Shown: in pieces, positions 36,645 to 46,496 of the stretch
Position numbering within the stretch: the stretch's first letter is position 1
Layout of the letters: each line of letters opens with the position of its first letter
NCBI RefSeq assembly: GCF_003003775.1
Contig: NZ_PVWJ01000013.1
Coordinates: 1 to 58,077 of the forward strand
Length of the DNA: 58,077 nt
Direction: 5' to 3'
From: Merismopedia glauca CCAP 1448/3
GTDB taxonomy: Bacteria > Cyanobacteriota > Cyanobacteriia > Cyanobacteriales > CCAP-1448
Program-made: the position numbers and the translations under genes
Notes under the pieces: model-generated
Database searches by the model: none
The model's input: the letters and a program-made list of their open reading frames with translations, nothing else
What the model was told of the DNA's origin: nothing

Positions 36645-37166
36645 TTACTTGCCATCGTGGTCGATATCACCAGGTATAGCCTGTTCTAGACGATCCCACG
36701 CATCGCGAGTGGCGTGTTTGGCTTTTTCCCAACCTAGGCGACCTTTACCGTGCTGGCGCTCATATTCTGCTCTTAATTCAGGTTCGGCATCTGCATAAGT
36801 CATTCCACGCTGAGCATAGGTAGAATACCCTTGATAGCCTGTTCGATAAGCAGGGCTATAATCATCATAACTATATCCTGACTCTGCATAAGGGCGAGAT
36901 GCATAGCTAGTTCGCCAATAATCATCTTCTACAGTCGGATTAATGCTCTCAGCCACACTCTTACCTGCTAAGCCACCGACGTAACCGCCGACAGCAGCGC
37001 CGACTACAGCACCGACGGGACCGCCAACAATACCACCGACGACTGTACCCACTACACCAGCGCCAGTTGCACCAACACCCGTACCAACAGGATGAGCGCC
37101 AGGTTCGCCTGTCAGGGGATCGCGATTGGCATCATCTTCATCAATACGCTTGATATTCTCGTTCAC
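36645..37166 (-). CDS. Glycine-zipper protein
   Basis: 173-aa protein. Residues about 28-70 form a glycine zipper (VGTVVGGIVGGPVGAVVGAA, then VGGYVGGLAGK), long enough for two short membrane-inserted helices; then a Tyr/Ser-rich segment (YASRPYAESGYSYDDYS) and an acidic-basic tail KGRLGWEKAKHATRDAWDR. N-terminus DPLTGEPGAHPVGTGVGAT matches stress-type bacterial glycine-zipper proteins. Function unknown. Confidence 0.82.
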   Translation of the reverse strand: MNENIKRIDEDDANRDPLTGEPGAHPVGTGVGATGAGVVGTVVGGIVGGPVGAVVGAAVGGYVGGLAGKSVAESINPTVEDDYWRTSYASRPYAESGYSYDDYSPAYRTGYQGYSTYAQRGMTYADAEPELRAEYERQHGKGRLGWEKAKHATRDAWDRLEQAIPGDIDHDGK

Positions 37167-37338
37167 GGTTATTACCTCAGTTGCGTGGGAGTCTCCTTTA
37201 AAGGAGTTAGTTCCAAGGTAAGGGCTGCGATCGCAGAGTTCTTCGTCTATAAGTTAGAGGTTTATATCTGTAGCAAGGAGGAGTTCAAGTGTTTTGATGT
37301 AAACCTTTAGAGTAATCTCAGGATTTTTTCTCATCACT

Positions 37339-37430
37339 CAGACTAAAGTCTGGTGCTATACAATCGTTCGCGCAGCGTTCCCGTTGGCGTAGCCTACCGT
37401 AGGCATAGGGTAGCCCACCTACGTGGGCTA
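37339..37430. repeat. Composite palindromic repeat region
   Basis: Contains CAGACTAAAGTCTG (37339-37352) and TAGCCCAC-ctac-GTGGGCTA (37411-37430), with GTAGCCTACCGTAGGC between. The second hairpin is 6 nt past the DUF938 stop codon and could help end that transcript. It looks like a dispersed element. Confidence 0.6.
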
Positions 37431-37436
37431 AATAGT

Positions 37437-38081
37437 TTAAAGCTGAAAAACGACAGATAGATTATTTGCTGGCATTGCTACAGTTTTAATCAGTTTCAGG
37501 TTTTCCCGTTCAGCTACTGCTACTACTTCATCAAGATCTCTTACCCCCCATTCTGGATTTTGGGCGCGCAAACTAGCATCAAATGCCTCGTTACTGGGTG
37601 CAGTATGCTTTCCACCTTGCTTAAAAGGCCCGTAAAGGTAGAGAATTCCCCCTTGAGGTAAAATCCGCCTCGCTCCTGCCATCAAGCCCAGACAAGCTTT
37701 CCAGGGGGCAATGTGAATCATGTTGATATTGGCGATCGCTTTTATCGGTTCTACCGTTAAGTCCAAATGTCGATATTTTTTGGCTTCAATACTCCAAATT
37801 GGGGCTGTTACATCGAGATTTATGGGAGGGTGTAAGTTATCCGCCGGAAAATGTTCTTGCCATGCGGTGATACTAGCTCTGGCAATAGGATTGGGATCTG
37901 AAGGAATCCAGTGACGGGGATAGAGGTGAGGGGCAAAATAAACGGCGTGTTCTCCCGTACCGCTAGAAATTTCAAGAATTGTACCTATAGGCGGTAGTAT
38001 TTCTCGTAATACTTGTAAAATTGGTTCGCGATTGCGTTCTGTTGCGGGAGCGTACTGTCTGGCATCTGGATAGTCTGACAT
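37437..38081 (-). CDS. DUF938 SAM-dependent methyltransferase-like protein
   Basis: 214-aa protein of the DUF938 family. SAM-binding motif I is VLEI-type ILEISSGTGEHAVYFA; RNREPILQVL precedes it as usual, and NMIHIAPW is a family mark. Substrate unknown. Cytoplasmic. Monocistronic, divergent from the GTPase gene (136-nt spacer). Confidence 0.88.
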   Translation of the reverse strand: MSDYPDARQYAPATERNREPILQVLREILPPIGTILEISSGTGEHAVYFAPHLYPRHWIPSDPNPIARASITAWQEHFPADNLHPPINLDVTAPIWSIEAKKYRHLDLTVEPIKAIANINMIHIAPWKACLGLMAGARRILPQGGILYLYGPFKQGGKHTAPSNEAFDASLRAQNPEWGVRDLDEVVAVAERENLKLIKTVAMPANNLSVVFQL

Positions 38082-38217
38082 AACAGAGAAGGAAGAGGGA
38101 AGATTTTCTACTTTTTGATTTGTGGGATAGCCGTCTTGGCTGTCCTAAACACAAACATATCTGATAAATCAATTGTCCTATAGTTAACTTAAATATGTTT
38201 GCAGTGGGTACGGGGCA

Positions 38218-40164
38218 ATGGTACGTTTAAAACCGTGGCAATGGATAGCATTAGCTGCACCGATCGCAACTATAGTAATCTTTTTACTAGTCGCAGCAGG
38301 CATCCAGATTCATGAATGGCATCTTAACTGGATTTGGGCGGTCTTTACCCTAATCTTTGTGGGTTGGCGCTGGTTGTTGGTAAAGTGGACTCAGCCCGCG
38401 ATCGCTCAGATGGAAGCAGTCGTAGCGCAAGTAACCAAGGATTTAGAATCTGCTTCTCAAACTAATTTAGAACTATCCCCAGGGAATGGGACAGATCGAG
38501 CAAAAACAGCCTTAGAACAAGTTTTGCAAGCCTCTAGAAGCGATCGCCCCGTGTGGGAAGATTGGGCTATTTTTTGGCAGAGGTGTCAGGATTTAGTCGC
38601 ATCTATCGCCCAAATTTACCATCCAGAAGTCAAATATCCCCTGCTGAATATCTACGTTCCTCAAGCTTATAGCCTGATTCGGGGAACTGTAGATGACTTG
38701 GATAACTGGATGCAAAAGCTATCTCCCGCCCTCAACCAAGTTACCATCGCTCAAGCCTATCAAGCTTATGAAGTCTATCGCAAATTAGAGCCATCCGCCC
38801 GTAAAGTCTTGAAAGTTTGGAATTACGCCCAATGGGTATTTAACCCCGCAGTGGCTTTAGCCAGACAAGCCAGTCAGCGCTATAATACCGAAGCTAATCA
38901 ACAATTATTAGGTAATTTCAGCCAGTTACTCAGAGAAGCAGCCTTACGCAACTTATCTCGGCAAGCGATCGCTCTTTATAGCGGGAATACTCTCCCCTCA
39001 GCTTTCAACAAAACTACTTCTCAAGCGACTGTAACCGCAGTCAGAACCCAAAGCCTCAAGGAAATACTATCCCAAGCTCAACCTACCGATATAGTAGCCC
39101 AAAAACCCGTCAATATCGTGTTAGTTGGCAGAACCGGAGCCGGAAAAAGCAGCACTATTAACACTTTATTTCGCTCCGAATTAGCCACAGTCGATGTTTT
39201 ACCCAGTACAAATCGCCTAGAGAGTTATCATTGGTCAAGCGAAACCGGAGATAATTTAACTCTGTGGGATGCACCTGGTTACGAACAGGTAAATCGAGAG
39301 GATTTACGCGATTTAGTCTTGGATTATACCAGCGAAGCCGATCTGATTTTGCTAGTTACTCCCGCTCTAGATCCAGCCCTGCAAATGGATGTAGACTTTT
39401 TAGAAGCAGTCAAAGCGGAAATTTCCGACTTACCTATCATTACAGTAGTAACACAAGTCGATCGCCTGCGCCCCATCCGCGAGTGGAATCCGCCCTACGA
39501 CTGGGTTTTGGGAGAACGCCCTAAAGAAAAAGCCATACGGGAAGCTTTGCAATATCGCTCAGAGTTACTGGGAGAATGGTGCGATTCTGCCATAGGCAGA
39601 TCCGCTACGCGGAATCGCATTTTACCTTTAGTCGCTGCTGATGCAAAAACAAACCGCATTGGGTGGGGAGTAGAAGAATTATCCCTAGCCCTAGTTCAAG
39701 CCATATCACCAGCCAAACAACTGCGTTTAGCCCGTTTTTTACGAGATTTAGAAGCTCGTAGCTTAGCTGCTACCCAAATTATCGATCGCTACAGTTTCCA
39801 GATGACAACTACTCAAGGTATAACCGCGTTGCTGAAAAGTCCAGTTTTGCAGTTTATTTCTACCATGTCTACAGGTTCTCCTAGTTTAGCTGCGGTATTA
39901 GCTCAAAGTATCCCTGTAGAACAGTTACCTTTAGTAATTGGCAAGTTACAAATGGCTTACGATTTGTACTCGTTGCTCAATACTAATTCTCAAGCGATCG
40001 CTTTTGACCTACCTAAATTATGGTCTGTATTAACTGATAATTCAGGCACTCCAGAGCAAAACGCTTGGGCTTTTGGACAAGCTTTAGTAGAGTATTGGGG
40101 ACAAAATTTGACAGGAGAACAATTGCCAAAACTGTTTTTAGATAAGTTTAATCAAGTTTTGTAG
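38218..40164 (+). CDS. Membrane-anchored Era/dynamin-like GTPase
   Basis: 648-aa protein. Two N-terminal transmembrane helices (about 10-30 and 38-53), a helical linker, then a GTPase domain with G1 GRTGAGKSST (about 305), G3 WDAPGYE, G4 TQVDR, and a C-terminal helical region. Resembles YfjP/Era-like GTPases that act at membranes. Within the domain the peptide IGRSATRNR is encoded by a small hairpin repeat (39590-39615) that looks inserted in-frame. The 3' end overlaps the convergent cupin gene by 13 nt. Confidence 0.88.
   Translation: MVRLKPWQWIALAAPIATIVIFLLVAAGIQIHEWHLNWIWAVFTLIFVGWRWLLVKWTQPAIAQMEAVVAQVTKDLESASQTNLELSPGNGTDRAKTALEQVLQASRSDRPVWEDWAIFWQRCQDLVASIAQIYHPEVKYPLLNIYVPQAYSLIRGTVDDLDNWMQKLSPALNQVTIAQAYQAYEVYRKLEPSARKVLKVWNYAQWVFNPAVALARQASQRYNTEANQQLLGNFSQLLREAALRNLSRQAIALYSGNTLPSAFNKTTSQATVTAVRTQSLKEILSQAQPTDIVAQKPVNIVLVGRTGAGKSSTINTLFRSELATVDVLPSTNRLESYHWSSETGDNLTLWDAPGYEQVNREDLRDLVLDYTSEADLILLVTPALDPALQMDVDFLEAVKAEISDLPIITVVTQVDRLRPIREWNPPYDWVLGERPKEKAIREALQYRSELLGEWCDSAIGRSATRNRILPLVAADAKTNRIGWGVEELSLALVQAISPAKQLRLARFLRDLEARSLAATQIIDRYSFQMTTTQGITALLKSPVLQFISTMSTGSPSLAAVLAQSIPVEQLPLVIGKLQMAYDLYSLLNTNSQAIAFDLPKLWSVLTDNSGTPEQNAWAFGQALVEYWGQNLTGEQLPKLFLDKFNQVL
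39590..39615. repeat. Small dispersed hairpin repeat inserted in the GTPase gene
   Basis: ATAGGCAGATCCGCTACGCG then GAATCGC: GATCCGC and GCGGAATC pair with one bulge around TA. Adds IGRSATRNR to the protein without breaking the frame. Confidence 0.5.
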
Positions 40165-40538
40165 AGCAGTGTGCCAGAATTTTCTAAGGAAACTAGTTGA
40201 TATCCTGCATCAGACGGCGAGACAACTGAAATAAAAACCAATGGCTCATCACTATTATTAAATACTCCATGTACGCATCCGGTATGAGCAATTACTATAT
40301 CTCCCATAGCGATCGCCTTCCTAGTCCCTGCTTCATCCAGATAATATTCCCCCTTTCCGCTCAAAACAGTCCAGGTATCTTGCCCGTTAGGATGAATGTG
40401 TGCGGGGATCTCCTGTCCCGGATTAATGTACCAGGCTACAACAATAGCATCCTTAGATTCCGTCACGACTGAACGAATAGCTTCCCCGTTTGTTGGCTGG
40501 AAAAACTCAGAACTGTTGAATATTCTGGTCTGGCTCAT
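40152..40538 (-). CDS. Cupin-domain protein
   Basis: 128-aa single cupin beta-barrel. Motif 1 is PAHIHPNGQDTWTVLSGKGEYYL (metal-ligand H, H, then polar); motif 2 is GDIVIAHTGCVHGVFNNS with His. Probably a small metal-binding protein; substrate unknown. Convergent, overlapping the GTPase 3' end by 13 nt. Confidence 0.85.
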   Translation of the reverse strand: MSQTRIFNSSEFFQPTNGEAIRSVVTESKDAIVVAWYINPGQEIPAHIHPNGQDTWTVLSGKGEYYLDEAGTRKAIAMGDIVIAHTGCVHGVFNNSDEPLVFISVVSPSDAGYQLVSLENSGTLLYKT

Positions 40539-40697
40539 CTTTGCTCTTTATTGCGACTGCAAATAGGTGAAAGCAACCAAAAAGGTGCCATTTTTGAGAA
40601 TTAGTTGAGATTTAATCGTCTCACCGATCGCGCTACAACATTGTCTCACTGATAACATTTAAAATGAACTAACCCTTAGTCCGCTAAAGGGAGTAAT

Positions 40698-43600
40698 GTG
40701 ACCTACCACCATCCCCAATATCGTAAGCTGCCATTACGACTAATCCTGATTGTGCCGTTTGTCATGCTGATTGCAGGAACAGGGGGATTAACAGCCTGGT
40801 TATCTTGGCGTAATGGACAAGAAGCGATCGCCAACGTAGTGAATCGGCTTCAAGATACCATAGGCGATCGCATCGAACAGAAACTAATAGCTTACCTAGA
40901 AACACCTCATCTGATTAATCGGATTAATGCCGATGCGGTGGAACGAGGAGAGTTAAAAATCAATGATAAAGCTAGCGAACGCTATTTAGCCAGACAGATT
41001 CAGCATTTTCAGTCCGTCTCTTGGATGTACTATGGAAAGCACCAAGGGGGATTTATTGGGATCGAACGATCGAGCAGCGATCGCTCCTTGCAAATTGTCA
41101 TTAACGAGGGCTACAGTGGCGATCGAGAATATCGTTATCGCCTCAATAAAAAAGGCGATCGCCAACAAAGAGTGCCAATCGAGCCGAAGATCTACAAAGC
41201 TCGCACTCGCCCTTGGTATCAAGCGGCGATCGAAGCTCGTCAACCAGCTTGGAGTCCTATTTATTCAACTTTCGATCCCCCCTATGATCCAGTCATTAGT
41301 GCTTCCCTGCCTGTTAATGACGCTACTGGTAAGTTTCTAGGTGTAGTAGGAGCCGATATTTCTCTAGATGAGATCGGTCGCTTTTTGCACAGTCTAACCG
41401 TTGGCGAGTCCAGTCAGATCTTTATCGTCGAACATTCAGGTTTGTTAGTAGCTAGCTCCACTCAAGATACACCCTACATCATTAACGGCAACACCCATAA
41501 AACCGAGCGCTTGCCCGCACAAAACAGCAAAAATCCGCTCATTGCCTCAACTATGCGGTATCTCGCTCGTAAGTTTGCCAGTTTCAGTCAGATCGATACT
41601 AAACAGCAGTTGGAGTTTGAGATCGAAGGTAAACGTCAATTTTTGCAAGTTTTGCCCTTCCACGACGATCGCGGCATTGATTGGTCGATCGTAGTAGTAA
41701 TGCCTGAGTCAGACTTTACCGCTCAAATCGATGCCAACCGACAGACAACTATTTGGCTTTGCCTGCTGGGATTAGGAGGGGCGATCGCTCTTGGTATCGT
41801 TGTCACTAACTACATTAGCAGTCCCATTCGGCGTTTAATTTCCGCCACCCAAGCTATAGCTAATGGAGAACTAGATCGAGAACTTCCCACAGCCACAGTT
41901 AATGAATTAGATATCTTATCTCAAGCATTTAACCAAATGGTGGGTCAGTTACGGCAATCTTACAGCAAACTGGAGCAAAGCAATCAAGAATTAGAACAAC
42001 GGGTAGCAGAACGAACCGCAGCGCTGCGAGAATCTGAAGAAATGTTTGCCAAAGCGTTTCGTGCTTCTCCCCAAGGGGTTTCCATCTCAAGTCGCACCAG
42101 TCAACAGGTAATTGAAGTTAATGAAAGCTACCTACAATACAGTGGCTATTCAGCAGCAGAGATTATGGGCAAAAAGGTGGTCGAATTACCCGTGTGGCTC
42201 AGCCTCCAAGATCCCGCTCGCATCAGCCAAATTTTAAACGAAAATGGCTTCATAAGAAACTTAGAGCTTGATTACCGCAAAAAAACTGGTGAGATTGGGA
42301 CTATATTACTCTCAGCCGAAATTATAGAACTTAAAGGAGAAACCTGCGTCCTGATTGTTAATAACGAAATTACCGAACGTCGGCAAGTAGAAGCAGCTTT
42401 AAGGCAAAGCGAAGCCCAATTTAGAACCTTAGTCGCCAATATTCCAGGAATTGTCTATCGTTGCGCCTGCGACTCAGACTGGACAATGGAATTTGTTGGC
42501 GGTGCAGTTAGAGAATTAACAGGTTATCCGGCTGAGGATTTCATTCAAAATCAGGTGCGAAGTTGGGCTAGCATTATCCATCCAGAAGACACAGCGATGG
42601 TAGAGAGGATTGTTGATGAAGGATTAGCTGCCAGACAACCATATCTCATCGAATTTCGCATTATTGATGCCCAAGAGCAGATTCACTGGTTCTATGAAAA
42701 GGGACAAGGAGTATTTGCAGAAGATGGGAAGCTATTGTGGCTAGATGGGGCCATATTTGATATCAGCGATCGCCAACAAACTGAAGCAGATTTGTTGGAA
42801 CGAGTTCACTTATCGATCCTCACCGCCGAGATTAGCACGGCTTTGACTCAATCCAGCACCCTCCCAGAAATGCTCAAAGGTTGTGCTGAGGCTCTATGGC
42901 GACGGATGAATATTGCTTTTGCCCGAATTTGGACGCTCAATGAAGCCGAGCAAGTATTAGAACTGCAAGCCAGCGCTGGCACGTACACTCACTTAGATGG
43001 CACTCACAGTCGGATTCGGGTGGGTGAATATAAAATCGGAGAGATCGCTCAATCTCGCCAACCTCACCTGACAAACGATGTCCTGCACGATCCGAAAGTA
43101 CACGACAAAGAATGGGTACAGCGAGAAGGTATGGTGGCTTTTGCTGGATACCCCCTCCTTGTGGGAGAGCGACTAGTTGGTGTGGTGGCAATATTTGCCC
43201 GCCAGACTTTAACCGATACCATGATTCAGGAAATGGCATCAGTAGCCAACGCGATCGCGTTGGGGATCGAGCGCAAATGGGCGCAAGACAAGCTCCAAGC
43301 TACCAATGCGGAAATGCAGGCTTTATTTGCGGCGATGGACGAAATTATCTTAGTGGGCGATCGCCAGGGACGGATACTCAAAATTCCCCAAACTAGGCGA
43401 CAAATCCGCTTCCACCGTCCTAGCCAACTGGTTGGAAAAACACTGCAAGAATTCTTCCCAGCAGAGCAAGCGGCGCTATTTTTAAGTTACATTCAACGAA
43501 CCTTAGAGATGCAACAAACCTTAAGTGTGGAGTATTGTATCCCAGTCGGAGATCAAGAATTGTGGTCGGAAGCTAACATTTCCCCCATCGATGCTGACAC

Positions 43601-45500
43601 CGTAATTTGGGTATCGCGGGACATCACTGATCGCCGAAAAGCAGAAGAGGCTCTGCGTCAGAGCGAAGCCAGGTTCCAAAACTTAGCCGCTAACGTCCCA
43701 GGCATAATTTACGATTTTCTCATCTATGCAGACGGTTCCCCTGGGGTGGAGTACGTCAGCACGGCTTGCCGAGAAATTTACGAAGTGGAGTCAGAAACCT
43801 TCTACCAGCAGCCCAAAATCGTGTTCGATTTCGTTCATCCTGACGATAGACAAGGCTTTAGAGAAGCGATCGCTATCAGCAACCAAACCTCAGAACCTTT
43901 AGCTCATGAATGGCGGATCGTTACTCCATCAGGCAAAATTAAATGGCTGCGAGCTAATTCCAGACCAGAGAGACGCAATAACGGTGACATAGTTAGACAT
44001 GGGGTATTAACAGAAATAACCGAGGTGAAACAGGCAGAAGAAGCACTTAAACAAGCAAAACAAGCTGCTGAGGTTGCCAATCTAGCCAAAAGCGAGTTTC
44101 TTGCCAATATGAGTCACGAACTCCGTACACCCTTGAACGCTATCCTGGGATTTACTCAATTAATGGCTCGTGATGCTTCCCTAAACCCAGAGCAAAAATC
44201 TCGCCTCAAAATCATCAATAACAGTGGCGAACACCTGCTGCAATTAATTAATGATGTCTTAGAAATGTCCAAAATCGAAGCAGGTCGGATTGTCCTAAAC
44301 AAAACTAGTTGCGATATTTATCATCTATTGGACTCTTTGGCAGATCTGTTTCAGTTCAAAGCTAATGTTAAAGGATTGCAGTTGGTTTTTGACCGAGAAT
44401 CCACAGTCCCCCAATATATTACTACTGACGAGGGGAAACTCCGCCAAGTTTTGATTAACTTATTGAGCAATGCCATTAAATTTACCCCTGAAGGTAGCGT
44501 CACCCTGCGTGTCAGGAGTCAGGAGTCAGGAGTTCAAAATTCCCCCTTGTCCCCCCTATCTCCCCCCTCTCTCTTCTTCGAGGTGGAGGACACGGGTGTT
44601 GGTATTCCTGAGAGCGAACTGGAGAGAATCTTTGAAGCATTTATCCAAACTGAAGCGGGACGAGAGTCTCAATCTGGAACTGGATTAGGTTTGCCCATTA
44701 GTCGCAAGTTCGTCCAAATGATGGGAGGAGAAATTACCGTCACTAGTCAACTTGGTGCGGGAACAAGATTTAAATTTAATATTGAAGTTAGTCTGGGCGA
44801 TCGCACCGATCGCCAGAGGCTAGCGCCAGATCGGTACATCGTTAGCTTGGCTCCCAATCAACCAGATTATCGCCTGTTAGTAGTGGAAGATCGCTGGGAA
44901 AGTCGCCATTTGTTGGTTAAGTTATTAGAATCTGTCGGTTTTCAAGTTCGAGAAGCGGAAAATGGTCAAGAGGCGATCGCCATTTGGGAAAGTTGGTCAC
45001 CTCATTTAATCTGGATGGATATGCGAATGCCCGTGATGGATGGCTATGCAGCTACTAGGGCTATTAAATCTCACTTAAAAGGGCAAGCAACTGTAATTAT
45101 TGCCTTAACTGCTAGTGCTTTAGAAGAAGAAAAAGCGATCGTCTTGTCAGCAGGTTGCGATGATTTTGTGCGTAAACCTTTCCGAGAAGCCGTAATTTTA
45201 GAGAAAATAGCCGAACATTTAGGGGTGATTTATCTAGATAGAGAGCTAATCGGCGAAGATAACCAAGAAACAGCTAAATTAACTCCAGAGATGCCTGCTA
45301 GTGACCTCAAGCTCCATTTATCTCAGATGTCAAGTAGTTGGATTGCTCAACTTCACGAAGCTGCTACTCTCGCCGATACTGAATTAATTGGTAAGCTGAT
45401 TGAGGAAATTCCACCTGCTCATGCTTCCCTGGCTCAGGCTTTGTTTAGTTTGGCAGAGGATTTTAGCTACCAACAAATTATGCTTTTAACTACTATCTAG
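40698..45500 (+). CDS. Hybrid sensor histidine kinase with dCache, HAMP, four PAS/GAF modules and receiver
   Basis: 1600-aa membrane two-component sensor. Order: TM about 13-33; extracellular dCache (34-345) with RPWYQAAIEA and GVVGADISLDEIG; TM about 350-370; HAMP 371-425; PAS about 445-560; PAS 570-690; GAF 710-860; PAS 870-985; PAS 990-1115; HisKA with phospho-acceptor H1140 in MSHELRTPLNAILGF; HATPase with VEDTGVGI and GTGLGLPIS; receiver with phospho-Asp D1441 in WMDMRMPVMDG and K in VRKPF; about 95 residues of tail. Start GTG at 40698 after AAAGGGAG. The ATPase domain carries an in-frame heptamer-repeat insertion (44511-44575). The signal and output partner are unknown; no response regulator is adjacent. 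Confidence 0.95.
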   Translation: MTYHHPQYRKLPLRLILIVPFVMLIAGTGGLTAWLSWRNGQEAIANVVNRLQDTIGDRIEQKLIAYLETPHLINRINADAVERGELKINDKASERYLARQIQHFQSVSWMYYGKHQGGFIGIERSSSDRSLQIVINEGYSGDREYRYRLNKKGDRQQRVPIEPKIYKARTRPWYQAAIEARQPAWSPIYSTFDPPYDPVISASLPVNDATGKFLGVVGADISLDEIGRFLHSLTVGESSQIFIVEHSGLLVASSTQDTPYIINGNTHKTERLPAQNSKNPLIASTMRYLARKFASFSQIDTKQQLEFEIEGKRQFLQVLPFHDDRGIDWSIVVVMPESDFTAQIDANRQTTIWLCLLGLGGAIALGIVVTNYISSPIRRLISATQAIANGELDRELPTATVNELDILSQAFNQMVGQLRQSYSKLEQSNQELEQRVAERTAALRESEEMFAKAFRASPQGVSISSRTSQQVIEVNESYLQYSGYSAAEIMGKKVVELPVWLSLQDPARISQILNENGFIRNLELDYRKKTGEIGTILLSAEIIELKGETCVLIVNNEITERRQVEAALRQSEAQFRTLVANIPGIVYRCACDSDWTMEFVGGAVRELTGYPAEDFIQNQVRSWASIIHPEDTAMVERIVDEGLAARQPYLIEFRIIDAQEQIHWFYEKGQGVFAEDGKLLWLDGAIFDISDRQQTEADLLERVHLSILTAEISTALTQSSTLPEMLKGCAEALWRRMNIAFARIWTLNEAEQVLELQASAGTYTHLDGTHSRIRVGEYKIGEIAQSRQPHLTNDVLHDPKVHDKEWVQREGMVAFAGYPLLVGERLVGVVAIFARQTLTDTMIQEMASVANAIALGIERKWAQDKLQATNAEMQALFAAMDEIILVGDRQGRILKIPQTRRQIRFHRPSQLVGKTLQEFFPAEQAALFLSYIQRTLEMQQTLSVEYCIPVGDQELWSEANISPIDADTVIWVSRDITDRRKAEEALRQSEARFQNLAANVPGIIYDFLIYADGSPGVEYVSTACREIYEVESETFYQQPKIVFDFVHPDDRQGFREAIAISNQTSEPLAHEWRIVTPSGKIKWLRANSRPERRNNGDIVRHGVLTEITEVKQAEEALKQAKQAAEVANLAKSEFLANMSHELRTPLNAILGFTQLMARDASLNPEQKSRLKIINNSGEHLLQLINDVLEMSKIEAGRIVLNKTSCDIYHLLDSLADLFQFKANVKGLQLVFDRESTVPQYITTDEGKLRQVLINLLSNAIKFTPEGSVTLRVRSQESGVQNSPLSPLSPPSLFFEVEDTGVGIPESELERIFEAFIQTEAGRESQSGTGLGLPISRKFVQMMGGEITVTSQLGAGTRFKFNIEVSLGDRTDRQRLAPDRYIVSLAPNQPDYRLLVVEDRWESRHLLVKLLESVGFQVREAENGQEAIAIWESWSPHLIWMDMRMPVMDGYAATRAIKSHLKGQATVIIALTASALEEEKAIVLSAGCDDFVRKPFREAVILEKIAEHLGVIYLDRELIGEDNQETAKLTPEMPASDLKLHLSQMSSSWIAQLHEAATLADTELIGKLIEEIPPAHASLAQALFSLAEDFSYQQIMLLTTI
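44511..44575. repeat. Heptamer repeat and CT-rich insertion inside the kinase gene
   Basis: GTCAGGA units (three) followed by a C/T-rich run, encoding about RSQESGVQNSPLSPLSPPS between the conserved VTLRV and FFEVEDTG of the HATPase domain (residues about 1272-1292). In-frame. Confidence 0.8.
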
Positions 45501-45544
45501 TTTATAGTCAAAAATCGCAGTTTTTTAGCTAAAGATCCTCGAAT

Positions 45545-46105
45545 TCAAGCAAAATTTAACCAGCTAAAAATTTGTTTGACCGTTAATTCTAATTGGATTC
45601 CACTGAGGATTGGTAACTGAATATCGCCTGTCAATAATTCCACTCGCTGACCAGGAAATACTACCAGAATGCTATCTTCTTCTGGGTAGATGAGCCACCC
45701 CAACTCAGTCCCGTGTTGCGAACAGTGCAATAATTTACCAAGCACTTTAGTTTGGCTTTGGTCTGGGGAGAGAATTTCAATCGCCCAATCTGGATGAATT
45801 TCAAACCGATTAGCAACTCTACCAGATGACTGAAATGGAATTCTTTCCCATCGGAATATTGCAATATCGGGGATAATTGACTCACCGCCAAATGTGCAGC
45901 GCAATTCGGGAAAAGCGTAAGCAATCTTAGTCGTTTCAGCGATTTGGTTGATTACCGTGCACATTTTACCCTGCAATCGGCTATGTTCTCCTTGAGGCAT
46001 TGGCTTTTGAATAATTTCTCCACTGATAAATTCTTTTGCAGGCTTTGTTTCTGGAAGTTTGAGGAATTTCTCTAGGATTAGTTGAGGTTTAATGGCTGTA
46101 GTCAT
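45545..46105 (-). CDS. Uma2 family (DUF820) endonuclease-fold protein
   Basis: 186-aa PD-(D/E)XK-fold protein of the Uma2 family, abundant in cyanobacteria. Core pattern: PDIAIFRWERIP, WAIEILSPDQSQTKV with acidic residues of the active site, then LGWLIYPEEDSILVV. Function unknown; nuclease activity is inferred from fold. Monocistronic. Confidence 0.9.
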   Translation of the reverse strand: MTTAIKPQLILEKFLKLPETKPAKEFISGEIIQKPMPQGEHSRLQGKMCTVINQIAETTKIAYAFPELRCTFGGESIIPDIAIFRWERIPFQSSGRVANRFEIHPDWAIEILSPDQSQTKVLGKLLHCSQHGTELGWLIYPEEDSILVVFPGQRVELLTGDIQLPILSGIQLELTVKQIFSWLNFA

Positions 46106-46259
46106 AGACCAATTCTCTTTTTAGAGGAGTAAGATCGGGCATAGTTTAATTATGGGTGAAAATCGCAGGTATTTGCTCTTCGTGTCCCAGCAACGCGGTT
46201 TAGAGAGTCTCTCGCATTTTGTGTCAATATAATAATATTTTGACATAAATACAATTTGT

Positions 46260-46496
46260 ATGATACAAACAATTGTCCATGTCAACGAACAGGGTCGTAT
46301 AGTTATCCCTGCTCAGTTCAGACAGCAGTTAGGTCTAGTTCCTGGCTCAAAACTGGTGGCTCGAATAGACGCAGGGCGACTGGTTCTAGAGAAACCAGAA
46401 GATGTCTTGAAGCGGCTGCGGGCTACTTTTAATTCCCCAGATTCTCTGGTAGAGGAACTGATTAAAGAACGTCGGATTGAGGCAACTAATGAGTAG
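46260..46496 (+). CDS. AbrB/MazE-type antitoxin
   Basis: 78-aa DNA-binding antitoxin with a SpoVT-AbrB swapped-hairpin domain (IVHVNEQGRIVIPAQFRQQLGL.PGSKL). Its C-terminus (about 45-78) would bind the toxin. The TAG overlaps the ATG of the following toxin reading frame by 8 nt, the usual coupling. The toxin is a decayed vapC, so this antitoxin is probably orphaned. Confidence 0.85.
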   Translation: MIQTIVHVNEQGRIVIPAQFRQQLGLVPGSKLVARIDAGRLVLEKPEDVLKRLRATFNSPDSLVEELIKERRIEATNE

